A DNA stretch of 64,000 nt, from assembly GCF_000336635.1 (NCBI RefSeq), contig NZ_AOLY01000009.1, positions 144,777 to 208,776 on the forward strand, written 5' to 3'. Below the pieces are notes generated by a model. It was not told the origin of the DNA. It made no database searches and was given only the letters and a program-made list of their open reading frames with translations. The position numbers were made by a program, and so were the translations under genes. The DNA is from Haloarcula japonica DSM 6131. GTDB taxonomy: Archaea > Halobacteriota > Halobacteria > Halobacteriales > Haloarculaceae. Positions 25,614 through 35,492 of this stretch are shown here, piece by piece. Numbering within the stretch: the stretch's first letter is position 1; each line of letters starts with the position of its first letter.

Positions 25614-28600
25614 ATGTCCGATACGCCGAGCCTGTTGTCTGTTGGCCTTGCGAACGGGGATGCGGACACAGCACTCCATGACGGGTCATTCACAGTAACA
25701 CAGGTCGACACCGCGGCCGCCACTCTGGCGGAACTGGCCGACCGGACCTATGACGCTGTGGTCTGTGAACAGGATTTGCCGGGCGAGGAAACCGGCTTGG
25801 ACGTGCTGACGGCGATACGCAAGGAAGATGACATGCTCCCGGTCGTCCTCACCACGGCTGCCCCCGACGGCGTCGTCGCCGCGCGCGCGACGCAGTTGAA
25901 TGCCACCGAGTACGTCCCGCGGAGCGACGTGGACCTGGCCGACCGGGTGTTCGACGTGATAGCCCAACAGCGGTCGGGCAGGGCTGCGACCGGCTCAGAT
26001 GAGCTAACGACCACCAGTGATGACTCGTCCTCAGACTTGCCCGCGGAACTGGCCGACTCCTTCGACGCGATCGCTGGCAGCATCTCTGATGCTGTCGTCA
26101 CGATCGACGCCGAGAGCGAAATCGTCTACGCCAACGCGGGACTCGCTGACCTGACGGGATACGCCCGCGACGACCTGGTCGGCGACGATTTCACGCGGCT
26201 CATTCCCGAACACTTGCGCAGCGCCCACCGAGAGGGCCTGAACCGATACCTGCAAACCGACGAGCAAAACGTCGACTGGGAGTACCTCGAACTCCCACTC
26301 GTAACCGCCGACGGGGAGGAACTGACCGTTGCCGTCTCCTTCGGTGACTTCGAGCGTGACGGCCGCTGGTACTGTACCGGCGTGCTCCGAGACATCTCCG
26401 ACCGGAAGGAGCGCGAGCGCGAGCTCGAAGAGACGAACCAGCGACTCGACTTGGTCCTTAACGGAACGAACACCGGCGTTTACGAGTGGAACCTCGGAAC
26501 CGACGCGGTGACACTGGACGATTCGACTGCGGAACTGCTTGGCACGACGACAGCGGCGTTCGACGGTGATCTTGAGGCGCTGGAAGCGCTCGTTCACCCC
26601 GACGATGTGGCGTCGCTCCACACGGCGTTCGAGCAGGTCCGTGGCCCCGCCGACCAGTTCGAGACGGCGGTCCGGACCGTCGCCGACGGTGAGACACGGT
26701 GGATTCTCACCCGCGGTATCGTCCAGGAGCGGGACGCACAGGCACCTCGAATCGTGGCTATCGCCACGGACATCACCGACCGGAAGAAGCGCGAGCGCGC
26801 GCTCGAAACCAACAACGATGCGCTCCGGGCGCTGACAGAGCTCACGACGGTGAGCGGGCTCTCCGAGTCTGAAACCGTCGAACGAGCGCTCGAAATCGGG
26901 CTGGAACGACTGGGGCTCTCGTTTGGTTACCTGAGCTGTGTTTCGGATGATGTCCACGAGATAGTGACGACAGCCGGCGAGCACCCCGAACTTGAACCGG
27001 GCCTGCAAACTGACCTCGAAGACACCTACTGCCGGCGGGTTCTGGAGACGGGCGACCTACTCACTATTGCTGACGCCGAGGACGAGGGGTGGGCTGCTCT
27101 CCACGAGCAAAGCGGTATCGCCTGCTACGTGGGCGGGCGCATCACTGTCGGTGGCGAGCCCTACGGGACGCTGTGTTTCGGTGCCGAAACACCCCGAGCA
27201 ACGCCGTACTCCGAGAACGAAACGGCGTTCATCGAACTGCTGGTCGAGTGGGTGAATCGCGAACTCGAACGCCGCCACCGCGAGGACGAACTCGAACGGT
27301 ACGAGAACATCATCGAAGCGGTCGACGACGGCGTGTACGCGCTCGACTCCGAGGGCCATTTCGAGTTCGTCAACCAGGCGATGACGGCGCTGACGGGCTA
27401 CTCCAAGTCGGAGCTCCTCGGCTCGTACACCGGCTTCATCAAGAACGACGCCGTCGTCGAGCGCGCCGAATCAATCGTTCAGGAGATGATCTTCGAGGAC
27501 CGCGACGACGAGGAGTCGTTCGAACTGGCGATCCAGCAGGCGTCGGGTAGCGAGTTCCCCGCTGAGGACCATATGACGCTGCTGTACGATGACGACGGAC
27601 GGTTCGACGGCACCGCGGGCGTCATTCGAGATATCACGGAACAGAAACGGCGTGACAAGGCGCTATCCGGACTCTTGGGTACGACCCGGTCGCTCATGCA
27701 GGCCCAGACACCCGAGGCGGTCGCCGAGACGGTCATCGAGGCGACCGAGTCGGACCTCGGGTTCGACCACTCGCTCGTCAGGCTGTACGACGAGGAATCG
27801 GACACGCTCCGACCAGTCGCTGCCAGCGACGAAGTGCCGGAGCGGCCGGTGTACGACGCCGATGAGGGGTTCCCCGGGGAGGCGTTCCAGGGCGGCAAAT
27901 CGCTAGTCATCGACGAGTTCGAGCGGGTCGACAACTACGACACCGACGCCCTTGCGGCGACGATGTACCTCCCGATAGGCGACCACGGGGTCGTGAGCAT
28001 CGGTGCGAGACGGGGCCACGAGTTCACTGATTCGGACGTCTCCGTCGCGGAGATCCTCGCCTCCAACGCGGCCGCGGCGTTCGACCGTGTCGAGCGCGAG
28101 CGGAGCCTGTTGCGGTACGAGTCAGTGGTCGAGAACGTCCGTGATATGATGTACGTCCTCGACGACGACGGTCGGTTCCAACTGGTCACCGAACCGCTCG
28201 CGGAGTGGCTCGGCTACGAGCGAGCGGCGCTTCTGGGCCAACACCCGCGAATTGTCCTCGATCAGGACGCGATTGACGAGTTTACGTGTCGTATTGGCGA
28301 TCTCTGTCAGCAGGGCGGAACCGGGGCGGTCAAGCTCGAAACGGCGCTGGAAACGGCACACGGAGAGACGCGTCCGGCAGAGATCGAGGTGTCGCTGCTC
28401 GATGCGGACCAGTTCCGCGGAACCGTCGGCGTCGTCCGGGACCTGACCGAACTCAAGCAGGCACGAGCGGAGCTGGAGGACGAGCGCGACCGGTTCTCGT
28501 ACCTGTTCAACACGCTTCCCGACGCCGTCATCGAGACGGAGACGGTTGCGGGCGAGTCGGTCGTCAGATCAGTCAACCCCGCGTTCTCCGACGTGTTCGG

Positions 28601-29498
28601 GTACGGGCAGGACACGGCTGTCGACAGCCCCCTCTCCGACCTTCTCCGCCCACCGGACACCACGCACGACGAACTGCCTCGGTTCGATGACAAGCAGACG
28701 AACGGCGACCCCTTCCAGACCGAACTCCGACTAATGACCGAGACGGGGTTCCGTGACTTCCTCTTCCGGGGCGTGCCGTACAGCCGGGACGGCGACAGCG
28801 TCCGCGGGTTCGGTATCTACACCGATATCACCGACCAGCGGGAGCGCGAGCGCCGGTTGAAACTGCTCAACCGCGTCCTCCGGCACAACCTCCGGAACGA
28901 CCTGACTGTCGTCCTCGGGATGGCTGACGCGCTAGAGGAGCGAATCGGCGACGAGGACCGCCTCGCCATTCTTCACAGGCTCCAGCGGAAGGCCGAGGAG
29001 ATGGCGTCGCTGAGCGAGCGCGCACGCGATATGGAGCGCTCCGTTCGTCGCGACCAGTACGGCACGGACCCAGTCGACGTGCACGCCGCTGTCTCGGATA
29101 TCGTGTCTTCGTATCGTGACGAGCACGCTGGCCGAATCGAGACAGACCTCCCGGATGCGACGGTTGCAGCGGGCGACGGGCGACTCCATCGAATCCTCAG
29201 CGAACTCCTCGAAAACAGCCTCGAACACGCTGGCGACGACCCGTCAGTCCGCATCGATGTCCAGGCGGACCCGCGCACCGTCTCGATCACAGTCGCCGAC
29301 GACGGCCCGGGGATTCCACAGCACGAACTCGACGTCGTGACCGGCGACGAACCGATCACGCAACTGCACCACGGGACCGGACTCGGCCTGTGGCTGGTCG
29401 TCTGGGTGACCGAGACCTACGGCGGCACAGTTGACTTTGGTAGCAGTTCGGACGGCGGAACGGTCGTCACGCTGGAACTGCCTCGGATAGACGCCTAG
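25614..29498 (+). CDS. Large hybrid sensor histidine kinase (degenerate REC, five PAS, two GAF, HK core)
   Basis: 1294 aa, cytoplasmic. Approximate order: receiver-like 1-120, PAS 145-265, PAS 272-390, GAF 400-545, PAS 555-680, GAF 690-825, PAS 835-955, PAS 965-1085, then RVLRHNLRNDLTVVLG (acceptor His near 1092) and ATPase domain with ELLENSLEHAG, ADDGPGIP and GTGLGLWLVVW. In the receiver the acceptor position reads VVCEQDLPG, with Glu where Asp is expected, and the N-terminal acidic pair is missing, so it is probably not phosphorylated. It converges on a stand-alone receiver gene with a 4-nt overlap. Ligands unknown. Confidence 0.9.
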   Translation: MSDTPSLLSVGLANGDADTALHDGSFTVTQVDTAAATLAELADRTYDAVVCEQDLPGEETGLDVLTAIRKEDDMLPVVLTTAAPDGVVAARATQLNATEYVPRSDVDLADRVFDVIAQQRSGRAATGSDELTTTSDDSSSDLPAELADSFDAIAGSISDAVVTIDAESEIVYANAGLADLTGYARDDLVGDDFTRLIPEHLRSAHREGLNRYLQTDEQNVDWEYLELPLVTADGEELTVAVSFGDFERDGRWYCTGVLRDISDRKERERELEETNQRLDLVLNGTNTGVYEWNLGTDAVTLDDSTAELLGTTTAAFDGDLEALEALVHPDDVASLHTAFEQVRGPADQFETAVRTVADGETRWILTRGIVQERDAQAPRIVAIATDITDRKKRERALETNNDALRALTELTTVSGLSESETVERALEIGLERLGLSFGYLSCVSDDVHEIVTTAGEHPELEPGLQTDLEDTYCRRVLETGDLLTIADAEDEGWAALHEQSGIACYVGGRITVGGEPYGTLCFGAETPRATPYSENETAFIELLVEWVNRELERRHREDELERYENIIEAVDDGVYALDSEGHFEFVNQAMTALTGYSKSELLGSYTGFIKNDAVVERAESIVQEMIFEDRDDEESFELAIQQASGSEFPAEDHMTLLYDDDGRFDGTAGVIRDITEQKRRDKALSGLLGTTRSLMQAQTPEAVAETVIEATESDLGFDHSLVRLYDEESDTLRPVAASDEVPERPVYDADEGFPGEAFQGGKSLVIDEFERVDNYDTDALAATMYLPIGDHGVVSIGARRGHEFTDSDVSVAEILASNAAAAFDRVERERSLLRYESVVENVRDMMYVLDDDGRFQLVTEPLAEWLGYERAALLGQHPRIVLDQDAIDEFTCRIGDLCQQGGTGAVKLETALETAHGETRPAEIEVSLLDADQFRGTVGVVRDLTELKQARAELEDERDRFSYLFNTLPDAVIETETVAGESVVRSVNPAFSDVFGYGQDTAVDSPLSDLLRPPDTTHDELPRFDDKQTNGDPFQTELRLMTETGFRDFLFRGVPYSRDGDSVRGFGIYTDITDQRERERRLKLLNRVLRHNLRNDLTVVLGMADALEERIGDEDRLAILHRLQRKAEEMASLSERARDMERSVRRDQYGTDPVDVHAAVSDIVSSYRDEHAGRIETDLPDATVAAGDGRLHRILSELLENSLEHAGDDPSVRIDVQADPRTVSITVADDGPGIPQHELDVVTGDEPITQLHHGTGLGLWLVVWVTETYGGTVDFGSSSDGGTVVTLELPRIDA

Positions 29499-29863
29499 AT
29501 GGTGTCGCGAATCCGGTCGGCGAGGACGCTGTACTGCTCCGTGCCCGTTCCTTTCTGGACCACGGCAGTGACGCCGTGTTCTGCGGCGGCATCTGCGACG
29601 TCATCGTGTTCGCGGGCCGTAAACAGCAGAAACGGGATGTCGACGTCGTTATCCCGGAGCGCGCGACACAACTCCATTCCGTCGAGCCGGGGCATCTTGT
29701 AGTCACTGACGACGGCATCGAAGTCACCGTCAGTTGCCAGGTCCAGTGCCGCTTCTGGGTCGGCCTCCGTCGTTATCTCGAACCCGTCTTCCTGTCCCAG
29801 AAACGTCCCGACGATCTCCAGAACGTCTACGTCTTCGTCTACCAGTAGGACCTCGATACTCAT
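29495..29863 (-). CDS. Single-domain response regulator (receiver only)
   Basis: 122 aa from the ATG at 29863 (MSIEVLLVDED). All receiver residues are present: acidic pair in VDEDVD, phospho-acceptor in VVSDYKMPRLDG, Thr in LLFTAREH and Lys in VVQKGTG. There is no output domain, as in most haloarchaeal receivers, so it would act as a phosphorelay or protein-interaction module. Its position suggests pairing with the neighbouring hybrid kinase, which lacks a functional receiver; this is inference. Confidence 0.9.
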   Translation of the reverse strand: MSIEVLLVDEDVDVLEIVGTFLGQEDGFEITTEADPEAALDLATDGDFDAVVSDYKMPRLDGMELCRALRDNDVDIPFLLFTAREHDDVADAAAEHGVTAVVQKGTGTEQYSVLADRIRDTI

Positions 29864-29901
29864 CGGTTCTATGTCCGTGGTTCCCCGGTAAAAACTCTCG
29901 G

Positions 29902-30105
29902 TCACCGCATCGCATCTAGGTCGACGACGATTTCCTTGTCCACAGTAATCCACGTCGACAGCTTGGCAATGCCGGAGAGCCCCCGCGGCGACACGGTACA
30001 GCGGTCCGGTTCACCGGTGTACTCAACCACGGTCATCGACAGGTCGTGTGGGGTCTGTGTTCGCTCGGTAGTCGCGTTCCCTGCACCGTGCGGGTCGAGA
30101 CTCAT
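29902..30105 (-). CDS. Small haloarchaeal protein (DUF7511-like)
   Basis: 67 aa. The core VVEYTGEPDRCTVSPRG, then STWITVDKEIVVDLDAMR at the C-terminus, resembles small haloarchaeal proteins I recall as DUF7511 ('E/D-P-D-x-C-T-x-x-P ... TTWI ... V-x-L-x-x-M-R'). Function unknown, soluble. Confidence 0.55.
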   Translation of the reverse strand: MSLDPHGAGNATTERTQTPHDLSMTVVEYTGEPDRCTVSPRGLSGIAKLSTWITVDKEIVVDLDAMR

Positions 30106-30173
30106 CGGTAGCAGATATCTCTCGGGGACGGTGTAAAACGGCTGCTAAGAGGTCTCTATACCGCTCCGGAGAG

Positions 30174-30344
30174 CTATGCTGCCTGTCCGGTGTCGACTTC
30201 GCCGTCGATGCGGACGAACCCGTAATCACACTCAGGGCAGTGCCATTTGATCTTGGTCCCCAGGTGCATCGTCGTGCTCGCGACCTTCCAGAAGTCGCGG
30301 TACTCTTCGCATTCAGGACAGTAGTGTTCGAGTTCGAGGCCCAT
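30174..30344 (-). CDS. Small zinc-ribbon protein
   Basis: 56 aa from the ATG at 30344 (MGLELEHYCPEC). Two CPEC knuckles (HYCPECEEY and WHCPECDYGF) about 28 residues apart form a classical zinc ribbon. Likely binds nucleic acid or protein; no partner visible. Divergent from msrA. Confidence 0.65.
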   Translation of the reverse strand: MGLELEHYCPECEEYRDFWKVASTTMHLGTKIKWHCPECDYGFVRIDGEVDTGQAA

Positions 30345-30435
30345 ACCCAGTTGTTTCCGCGGGGGTACAGTTGAATTTCCCGGTTCCACTCGGGGCGTCG
30401 AAGCAGGCAAACCGCTCGAACCCCTGTCTTTCAGT

Positions 30436-31104
30436 ATGACTCCGAGTGCGTACGAGCCGACCCATCCGACCGAACTGGCCGTCGACGCTGAATCGCTGCC
30501 GCCATCGGCGACCGAGACGGCGACGTTCGGTATGGGCTGTTTCTGGGGGCCGGACGCCCGCTTCGGCGCGACACCGGGCGTGGTCAGGACGCGAGTCGGC
30601 TACGCCGGTGGGACCGATCCGGAGCCCAGTTACTACTCGCTGGGCGACCACACCGAGGTCGTACAGGTCGAGTACGACCCCGACGTGGTAAGCTACGAAG
30701 CGCTACTGGACGTATTCTGGGCGAACCACACGCCGTTCTCCGCGCCCCTGAAGCGCCAGTACCGCGGCGTGGTGCTTGCCCACAACGACCGGCAGCAGGA
30801 GGCTGCGGAACAGACGCGCGAGGAACTCGAATCGCGGACGGGGAAGTCCGTCGAGACGGCCATCGAAACCCTCGACCGGTTCTATCTGGCGGAAGACTAC
30901 CACCAGAAGTACGAACTCCGCTCGACGCCAGTCGTTGCCGACGAACTCGAAGACCGCTACGGCGGCGCGTTCGTCGATTCGACGGTCGCCGCCCGGCTCA
31001 ACGGTTTCGTCGCTGGCCACGGTGAAGACGACGAACGCGAGACGCTGTTTGCAGAGCTGGACCTCTCACCGGCTGCGCTCTCGGAAGTCCGTCGCCGGCT
31101 CTGA
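30436..31104 (+). CDS. msrA: Peptide methionine sulfoxide reductase A
   Basis: 222 aa. It reduces methionine-S-sulfoxide in proteins with thioredoxin-type reductants. The catalytic Cys is in FGMGCFWGPDARF (about residue 36). GVVRTRVGYAGG, YHTEVVQVEYDP-like DHTEVVQVEYDP and FWANHTPFS follow in the family order, with YLAEDYHQKYELR near the end. Length is slightly above average because of N- and C-terminal extensions. Confidence 0.93.
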   Translation: MTPSAYEPTHPTELAVDAESLPPSATETATFGMGCFWGPDARFGATPGVVRTRVGYAGGTDPEPSYYSLGDHTEVVQVEYDPDVVSYEALLDVFWANHTPFSAPLKRQYRGVVLAHNDRQQEAAEQTREELESRTGKSVETAIETLDRFYLAEDYHQKYELRSTPVVADELEDRYGGAFVDSTVAARLNGFVAGHGEDDERETLFAELDLSPAALSEVRRRL

Positions 31105-31204
31105 CCGCGGTACTGGCGGTTTCCAGTTGCCACGAGGAGCGGCTGCTCGCGCTCCCCAACGATTCGCCCACGGCTATAAGACGCTGGCAGTGCCAGATTC
31201 AGCT

Positions 31205-31741
31205 ATGACTATCTATACCGGTCGCGGCGACCAGGGCCAGACTGACCTCCGGAACATGGAGCGAGTCTCTAAGGACAGCCGCCGTATCGAGGCCTACGGA
31301 ACCGTCGACGAGGTGAACGCGCTGGTCGGCGTCGTCAGGCCGACCGGTCACGACGACATCGACGAGAAGCTCCGGGTCATCCAGAACCACCTCCACATCG
31401 TCCAGGCCGACTTCGCCAACCCCAGCCCGGACGAGGACGACCCGCGGATACAGGAGTCCCACGTCGAGACGCTTGAAGACCTCATCGACGAGGCCGATTC
31501 GGAGCTGGACCCGCTCGAATCGTTCATCCTCCCATCGGGGTCGGAGCCGGGGGCGAAACTGCACCACGCTCGTGCCGTTTGTCGCCGCGCCGAGCGCCGC
31601 TGTGTCTCCTTCGCCGCCGAGGAGGCCGGTGTCAACGAGACGGCTATCATCTACCTGAACCGGCTCTCGGACGCCCTGTTCACGCTCGCCCGCCTCGTCA
31701 ACAAGCGCGAGGGCATCCGCGAGGAAAACCCCGATTACTGA
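31205..31741 (+). CDS. Cob(I)alamin adenosyltransferase, PduO type
   Basis: 178 aa from the ATG at 31205 (MTIYTGRGDQGQTDL). It transfers adenosyl from ATP to cob(I)alamin to form coenzyme B12. YTGRGDQGQTDL is the N-terminal ATP-binding motif, RRIEAYGTVDEVNA follows, and FILPSGSEPGAKLHHARAVCRRAERR with YLNRLSDALFTLAR gives the helical core with the conserved Arg. Ends in a hairpin plus T-run terminator. Confidence 0.92.
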   Translation: MTIYTGRGDQGQTDLRNMERVSKDSRRIEAYGTVDEVNALVGVVRPTGHDDIDEKLRVIQNHLHIVQADFANPSPDEDDPRIQESHVETLEDLIDEADSELDPLESFILPSGSEPGAKLHHARAVCRRAERRCVSFAAEEAGVNETAIIYLNRLSDALFTLARLVNKREGIREENPDY

Positions 31742-31758
31742 TGCTTCGGGGCTTTTTT
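31729..31758 (+). terminator. Hairpin plus T6 after the cobalamin adenosyltransferase gene
   Basis: CCCCGA (31729-31734) pairs with TCGGGG (31746-31751) across the stop codon and is followed by six T residues at 31753-31758. This resembles an intrinsic terminator. Confidence 0.6.
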
Positions 31759-31840
31759 CGGCAGGAGCCATCGGAAGCTCGACGCCACGCTAGCGACGGC
31801 GGTTCGCAATAGCAAAGTGACCGGCCCGGAAGGGTGAGGT

Positions 31841-32815
31841 ATGAAAGCGACCGCGAAGGCCCACCCGATTCAGGGGTTGGTCAAGTACCACGGGATGCGT
31901 GACGAGGAACTGCGACTGCCGTACCACGACAGCATCTCTGTCTGTACCGCACCGAGCCACTCGAAGACGACGGCCGCCTTCGACCCCGACCGCGAGGAAG
32001 ACGTGTACGTCATCGACGGCGAGGAGGTCACCGGCCGCGGGGCCGAGCGTATCGACGCCGTCGTGGACCACGTCCGCGACCTCGCCGGCATCGACCACGG
32101 CGTCCGCTTCGAGTCGGCGAACAACTTCCCGACGAACATCGGCTTTGGCTCCTCCTCGTCGGGCTTTGCCGCCGCGGCGATGGCGCTGGTTGAAGCAGCC
32201 GGTCTCGACATGACACGACCCGAGATTTCGACGGTCGCCCGCCGCGGGTCCTCTTCGGCCGCCCGCGCCGTCACTGGGGCGTTCTCGCATCTGCGGACCG
32301 GGATGAATGACAAGGACTGCCGGAGCGAGCGCATCGAGACGGACCTCGAAGACGACCTGCGAATCGTCGCCGGCATGGTCCCATCCTACAAAGAAACCGA
32401 GGAAGCTCACAAGGAGGCCGCCGAGAGCCATATGTTCGAATCGCGGATGGCCCACATCCACGGCCAGATTTCAGACATGCGTGACGCGCTGTACGACAGC
32501 GATTTCGACGCCGTCTTCGACCTCGCCGAGAAGGACTCGCTCTCGCTGGCCGCCGCGACGATGACCGGCCCCGCCGGCTGGGTGTACTGGCAGCCACGTA
32601 CCATCGAGATATTCAACGCCGTCCGAGAGCTCCGGAACGCCGAAGACGTGCCGGTGTACTTCTCCGTCGACACCGGCGCGAGCGTCTACATCAATACGAC
32701 CGAGGCGTACGTCGGCCGCGTCGAGGAGACGGTCGCCGACTGCGGCGTCGACACCCGCGTCTGGGATGTCGGTGGCCCCGCGCAGGTCCTTGACGAGGAC
32801 AAGGCGCTGTTCTGA
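31841..32815 (+). CDS. mvaD: Phosphomevalonate/diphosphomevalonate decarboxylase
   Basis: 324 aa GHMP-kinase-fold decarboxylase of the mevalonate pathway. SANNFPTNIGFGSSSSGFAAAAMAL is the phosphate-binding loop region, RRGSSSAARAVTGAF follows, and the catalytic Asp is in FSVDTGASVYI (about residue 278). In haloarchaea the characterised homologue acts on mevalonate 5-phosphate to give isopentenyl phosphate, so that activity is likely here. It supplies isoprenoids for lipids, squalene and carotenoids. Confidence 0.9.
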   Translation: MKATAKAHPIQGLVKYHGMRDEELRLPYHDSISVCTAPSHSKTTAAFDPDREEDVYVIDGEEVTGRGAERIDAVVDHVRDLAGIDHGVRFESANNFPTNIGFGSSSSGFAAAAMALVEAAGLDMTRPEISTVARRGSSSAARAVTGAFSHLRTGMNDKDCRSERIETDLEDDLRIVAGMVPSYKETEEAHKEAAESHMFESRMAHIHGQISDMRDALYDSDFDAVFDLAEKDSLSLAAATMTGPAGWVYWQPRTIEIFNAVRELRNAEDVPVYFSVDTGASVYINTTEAYVGRVEETVADCGVDTRVWDVGGPAQVLDEDKALF

Positions 32816-32905
32816 ACCCACTGTCGAAACGCTTCGGACACATTCGGGCTGTCGCCCCCGCTCCGGGCGGAAGTTATTTTGTGCTGTCACAAACAACGGT
32901 CAGCT

Positions 32906-33310
32906 GTGACGCCTGCACGTCGGCTCATCGCCTTCCACTTCGCTATTGGGTTCGGCAATCTTCTCTTGGTTCATGATACAGCAGTGACGCTTGTGACGGC
33001 GTCTCCACTGGACTGGGCAGTTATCGCTGTTGCAGGGCTGGCAATTGCGGGATTCGGGTATCTCTCCGAACGCCAGAGATTCCCAGAGTCGGCGTACAGT
33101 GCGTGGAATGCACTGCCACAGAAGGAACTAACACTGTTGGTGCTTCTTTGTATTGTCTTGCTGGGAGCTGGCGGGCTGAGTCTGTTGTACGATTCGGGTA
33201 TTTGGTGGCTTGACGACGTAGTCGTCGGGGCATGCGTCGGTCTCATCGGCTACCGCATCGTGTACGGGCTCGTGTTCCCGGTCCCTGAAGCGGCACTCGG
33301 TCGCATTTGA
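32906..33310 (+). CDS. Small multi-helix membrane protein, unknown
   Basis: 134 aa if started at the GTG at 32906 (MTPARRLIAFHFAIG); no ATG is available early. About four hydrophobic segments alternate with short loops, including LDWAVIAVAGLAIAGFGYL and LLVLLCIVLLGAGGLSLLY. Base composition is more AT-rich than its neighbours. The end overlaps the extended frame of the next gene. No family recognised. Confidence 0.45.
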   Translation: MTPARRLIAFHFAIGFGNLLLVHDTAVTLVTASPLDWAVIAVAGLAIAGFGYLSERQRFPESAYSAWNALPQKELTLLVLLCIVLLGAGGLSLLYDSGIWWLDDVVVGACVGLIGYRIVYGLVFPVPEAALGRI

Positions 33311-33363
33311 GCGCGGCCCGCGAGCACAGAGTTAACCCGGTCTCACACCAAAAGTCGGACACA

Positions 33364-34509
33364 ATGCGCGTCGCCGTTCTCGGAGCCGGGTACGCCGGGC
33401 TCACGCTCGCCAGAAAGATTCAACAGACACTTCCCGATAGCGTCTCGCTGGTCATCGTCGACGAACAGACGGAACACCTCGTCCAGCACGAACTCCACCG
33501 GGTCGTCCGGCGGCCGTCACTGGCCGACGAGATCACCGTCGACCTCAATGAGGTACTCGACTGTGAGATTCGACGGGCAACAGTCACGGACGTCAACCCC
33601 GACGCGGGGACGGCGACCCTGGACGGGTCGGAAACCCTGTCCTACGACGTGGGCGCGGTGTGTCTTGGCGCGCAGACGGCGTTCTACGATCTCTCGGGGG
33701 TGCGCGAGCATGCAACGCCATTGAAGCGCCTCGACGACGCTCACGAGATCCGCGAGCGGTTCCTCGAACTCGGTGACGGCGACCGCGTGGTCGTCGGCGG
33801 TGCTGGCCTGTCCGGTGTGCAGGTGGCCGGCGAACTGGCCGAGATGCGCGAGGACAGTGATATCGAGGTCCTCCTGCTTGAACAGGAAGACACTGTGGCA
33901 CCGTCGTTCCCGGCGTCGTTCCAGTCGGCGGTCCACGACGCGCTGGTCGACGCCGGCGTGACAGTCAGGACCGGAACCGGGGTGGCCGAAGCCGATGCCG
34001 ACGCCATTACGCTTGAGGACGGCTCGGACCTGGCGATGGACCAGTTCGTCTGGACCGGCGGTATCGAGGGGTCGCCGGCGCTCGACGCCGAACGACCTGT
34101 CGTCCGGGCGGACCTCCGACTCGGCGAGTCGACGTTCGCCGTCGGCGACGCCGCTCGGGTCGTCGACAGCGACGGCGAGGCCGTGCCGGCGAGCGCGGCG
34201 GCGGCCATCCGTGAGGCCCGCGTGGCCGCGGACAACATCGGGACACTCGTCGAGCGGTCACAGGGTAGCTCCGGCGAGTTCCAGCCCCGACTGACCCAGT
34301 ATCAGTTCAATGTACCAGGGTGGCTCGTCTCGGTCGGCGACGACGCCGTGGCGAAGGTCGGCCCCTCCGTTCTCACCGGGCGGGCCGCGCTGGCGCTCAA
34401 GACGACTGTCGGCGCGGGCTATCTGGGAACGGTGGGTGCCGTCCAGAACGCGGTCGATCTCGTCAGCGAGGAGTTGGACCTCGACACGGACGAGACGGAA
34501 CGCGAGTAG
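33364..34509 (+). CDS. Type II NADH dehydrogenase-like FAD oxidoreductase
   Basis: 381 aa from the ATG at 33364 (MRVAVLGAGYAGLTLARKI). The FAD-binding GAGYAGL motif is at residues 7-13 and the NAD(P)-binding VVGGAGLSGVQVAGELAE lies near 140-157. TFAVGDAARV is the second FAD contact. C-terminal amphipathic residues may attach it to the membrane, as in NDH-2 enzymes that pass electrons from NADH to quinone without pumping. The window also has complex I without NADH-dehydrogenase module genes, which makes an NDH-2 relevant. Confidence 0.85.
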   Translation: MRVAVLGAGYAGLTLARKIQQTLPDSVSLVIVDEQTEHLVQHELHRVVRRPSLADEITVDLNEVLDCEIRRATVTDVNPDAGTATLDGSETLSYDVGAVCLGAQTAFYDLSGVREHATPLKRLDDAHEIRERFLELGDGDRVVVGGAGLSGVQVAGELAEMREDSDIEVLLLEQEDTVAPSFPASFQSAVHDALVDAGVTVRTGTGVAEADADAITLEDGSDLAMDQFVWTGGIEGSPALDAERPVVRADLRLGESTFAVGDAARVVDSDGEAVPASAAAAIREARVAADNIGTLVERSQGSSGEFQPRLTQYQFNVPGWLVSVGDDAVAKVGPSVLTGRAALALKTTVGAGYLGTVGAVQNAVDLVSEELDLDTDETERE

Positions 34510-34633
34510 AAATACCGGAAACACGAAGTTGGTGAAACTCGCAACCGATGAGCGGTTTTCGCGGCCGTGCTGTATAGCGGGCGTGAGTCGATTACGGATG
34601 GACTAGAATAATCGTGGTACAAACAGAATCACG

Positions 34634-35173
34634 CTACAACTCTGCGAGGGCGGCTACGTATGCACTACCGGTCCCGACAGTAACGACGACGCTGAGAAAG
34701 ACCATCCACTGGGCCAGCACAGACCGCCTTGTGGCTGTTCCGGTCCACGCCGACGAGTATCGATGGACCCCGTAGGCGAACAGCGTGCTCGCCAAGACGA
34801 ACACCGCCGGCAGGAGCGCGAGTGACAGAGTCGGCTCGCCACGGCCCGGGAACAGCCCCAGCCTTATGAGCGGGCCAAGAAGCGCGACAAATGTTAACCC
34901 GTACAAAATACCGAACACGAACGACAGGAGTAGGTATCGGGGTCTAAGGACCACTCGCCAAGACGGGGTCCCGTCGTCCGGGCGGCCACCGGAAGCCTGG
35001 ACGAGAAAGCGGCGGACATCCGGGAGCACGGACAACACCGGAACGGACAGTACGCCCCCGGCCAGTCCGATACCGCCAGTTATCGCCACCATCACCCCAA
35101 GCTGTAGCATGAAAAACAAAAGAAGCTGCAAAATCAACGTAAGGAGGGTTACCAGAGAATCAAGTATTTGCAT
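34634..35173 (-). CDS. Multi-pass membrane protein, unknown
   Basis: 179 aa with about five hydrophobic segments (residues 5-26, 26-46, 77-100, 113-132, 153-172). A soluble loop after the second contains RRFLVQASGGRPDDGTPSW. The TATA-like TTATAGTGG lies about 20 bp upstream on the reverse strand. No family recognised. Confidence 0.6.
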   Translation of the reverse strand: MQILDSLVTLLTLILQLLLFFMLQLGVMVAITGGIGLAGGVLSVPVLSVLPDVRRFLVQASGGRPDDGTPSWRVVLRPRYLLLSFVFGILYGLTFVALLGPLIRLGLFPGRGEPTLSLALLPAVFVLASTLFAYGVHRYSSAWTGTATRRSVLAQWMVFLSVVVTVGTGSAYVAALAEL

Positions 35174-35492
35174 AGATATGTAATTCCACTATAACGTAAT
35201 AAAGCACTGCGTGATGGTTGTCGGGGGTTTGGGGGCCTCACCGATTGTGGTCGTTCGATCAGACTGTGACAATTAACACAGTACTGGTAGCAACTATTTT
35301 ACGCTCTATTCAGCAGGATGGATGAAACAATCTCTGAAAACGAACATCAATAGATTTCCCCATTCGTTCTGGTAAATCACAGCGGAAAGTGAAACGCCAT
35401 CATCCGTTGCCGAATATTCTGCCTGTATGCAGCACGGCATTTGTATCAGTTACTAAGGATTTCAACTGAGCCGGAAAACAGACAACGGCGCG
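35174..35492. other. Non-coding interval before the motility/cytoskeleton block
   Basis: 319 bp, AT-richer than the surroundings, with no plausible reading frame. It contains a G-rich run (about 35221-35235) and the promoter of the reverse membrane gene. Nothing else can be supported. Confidence 0.5.
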
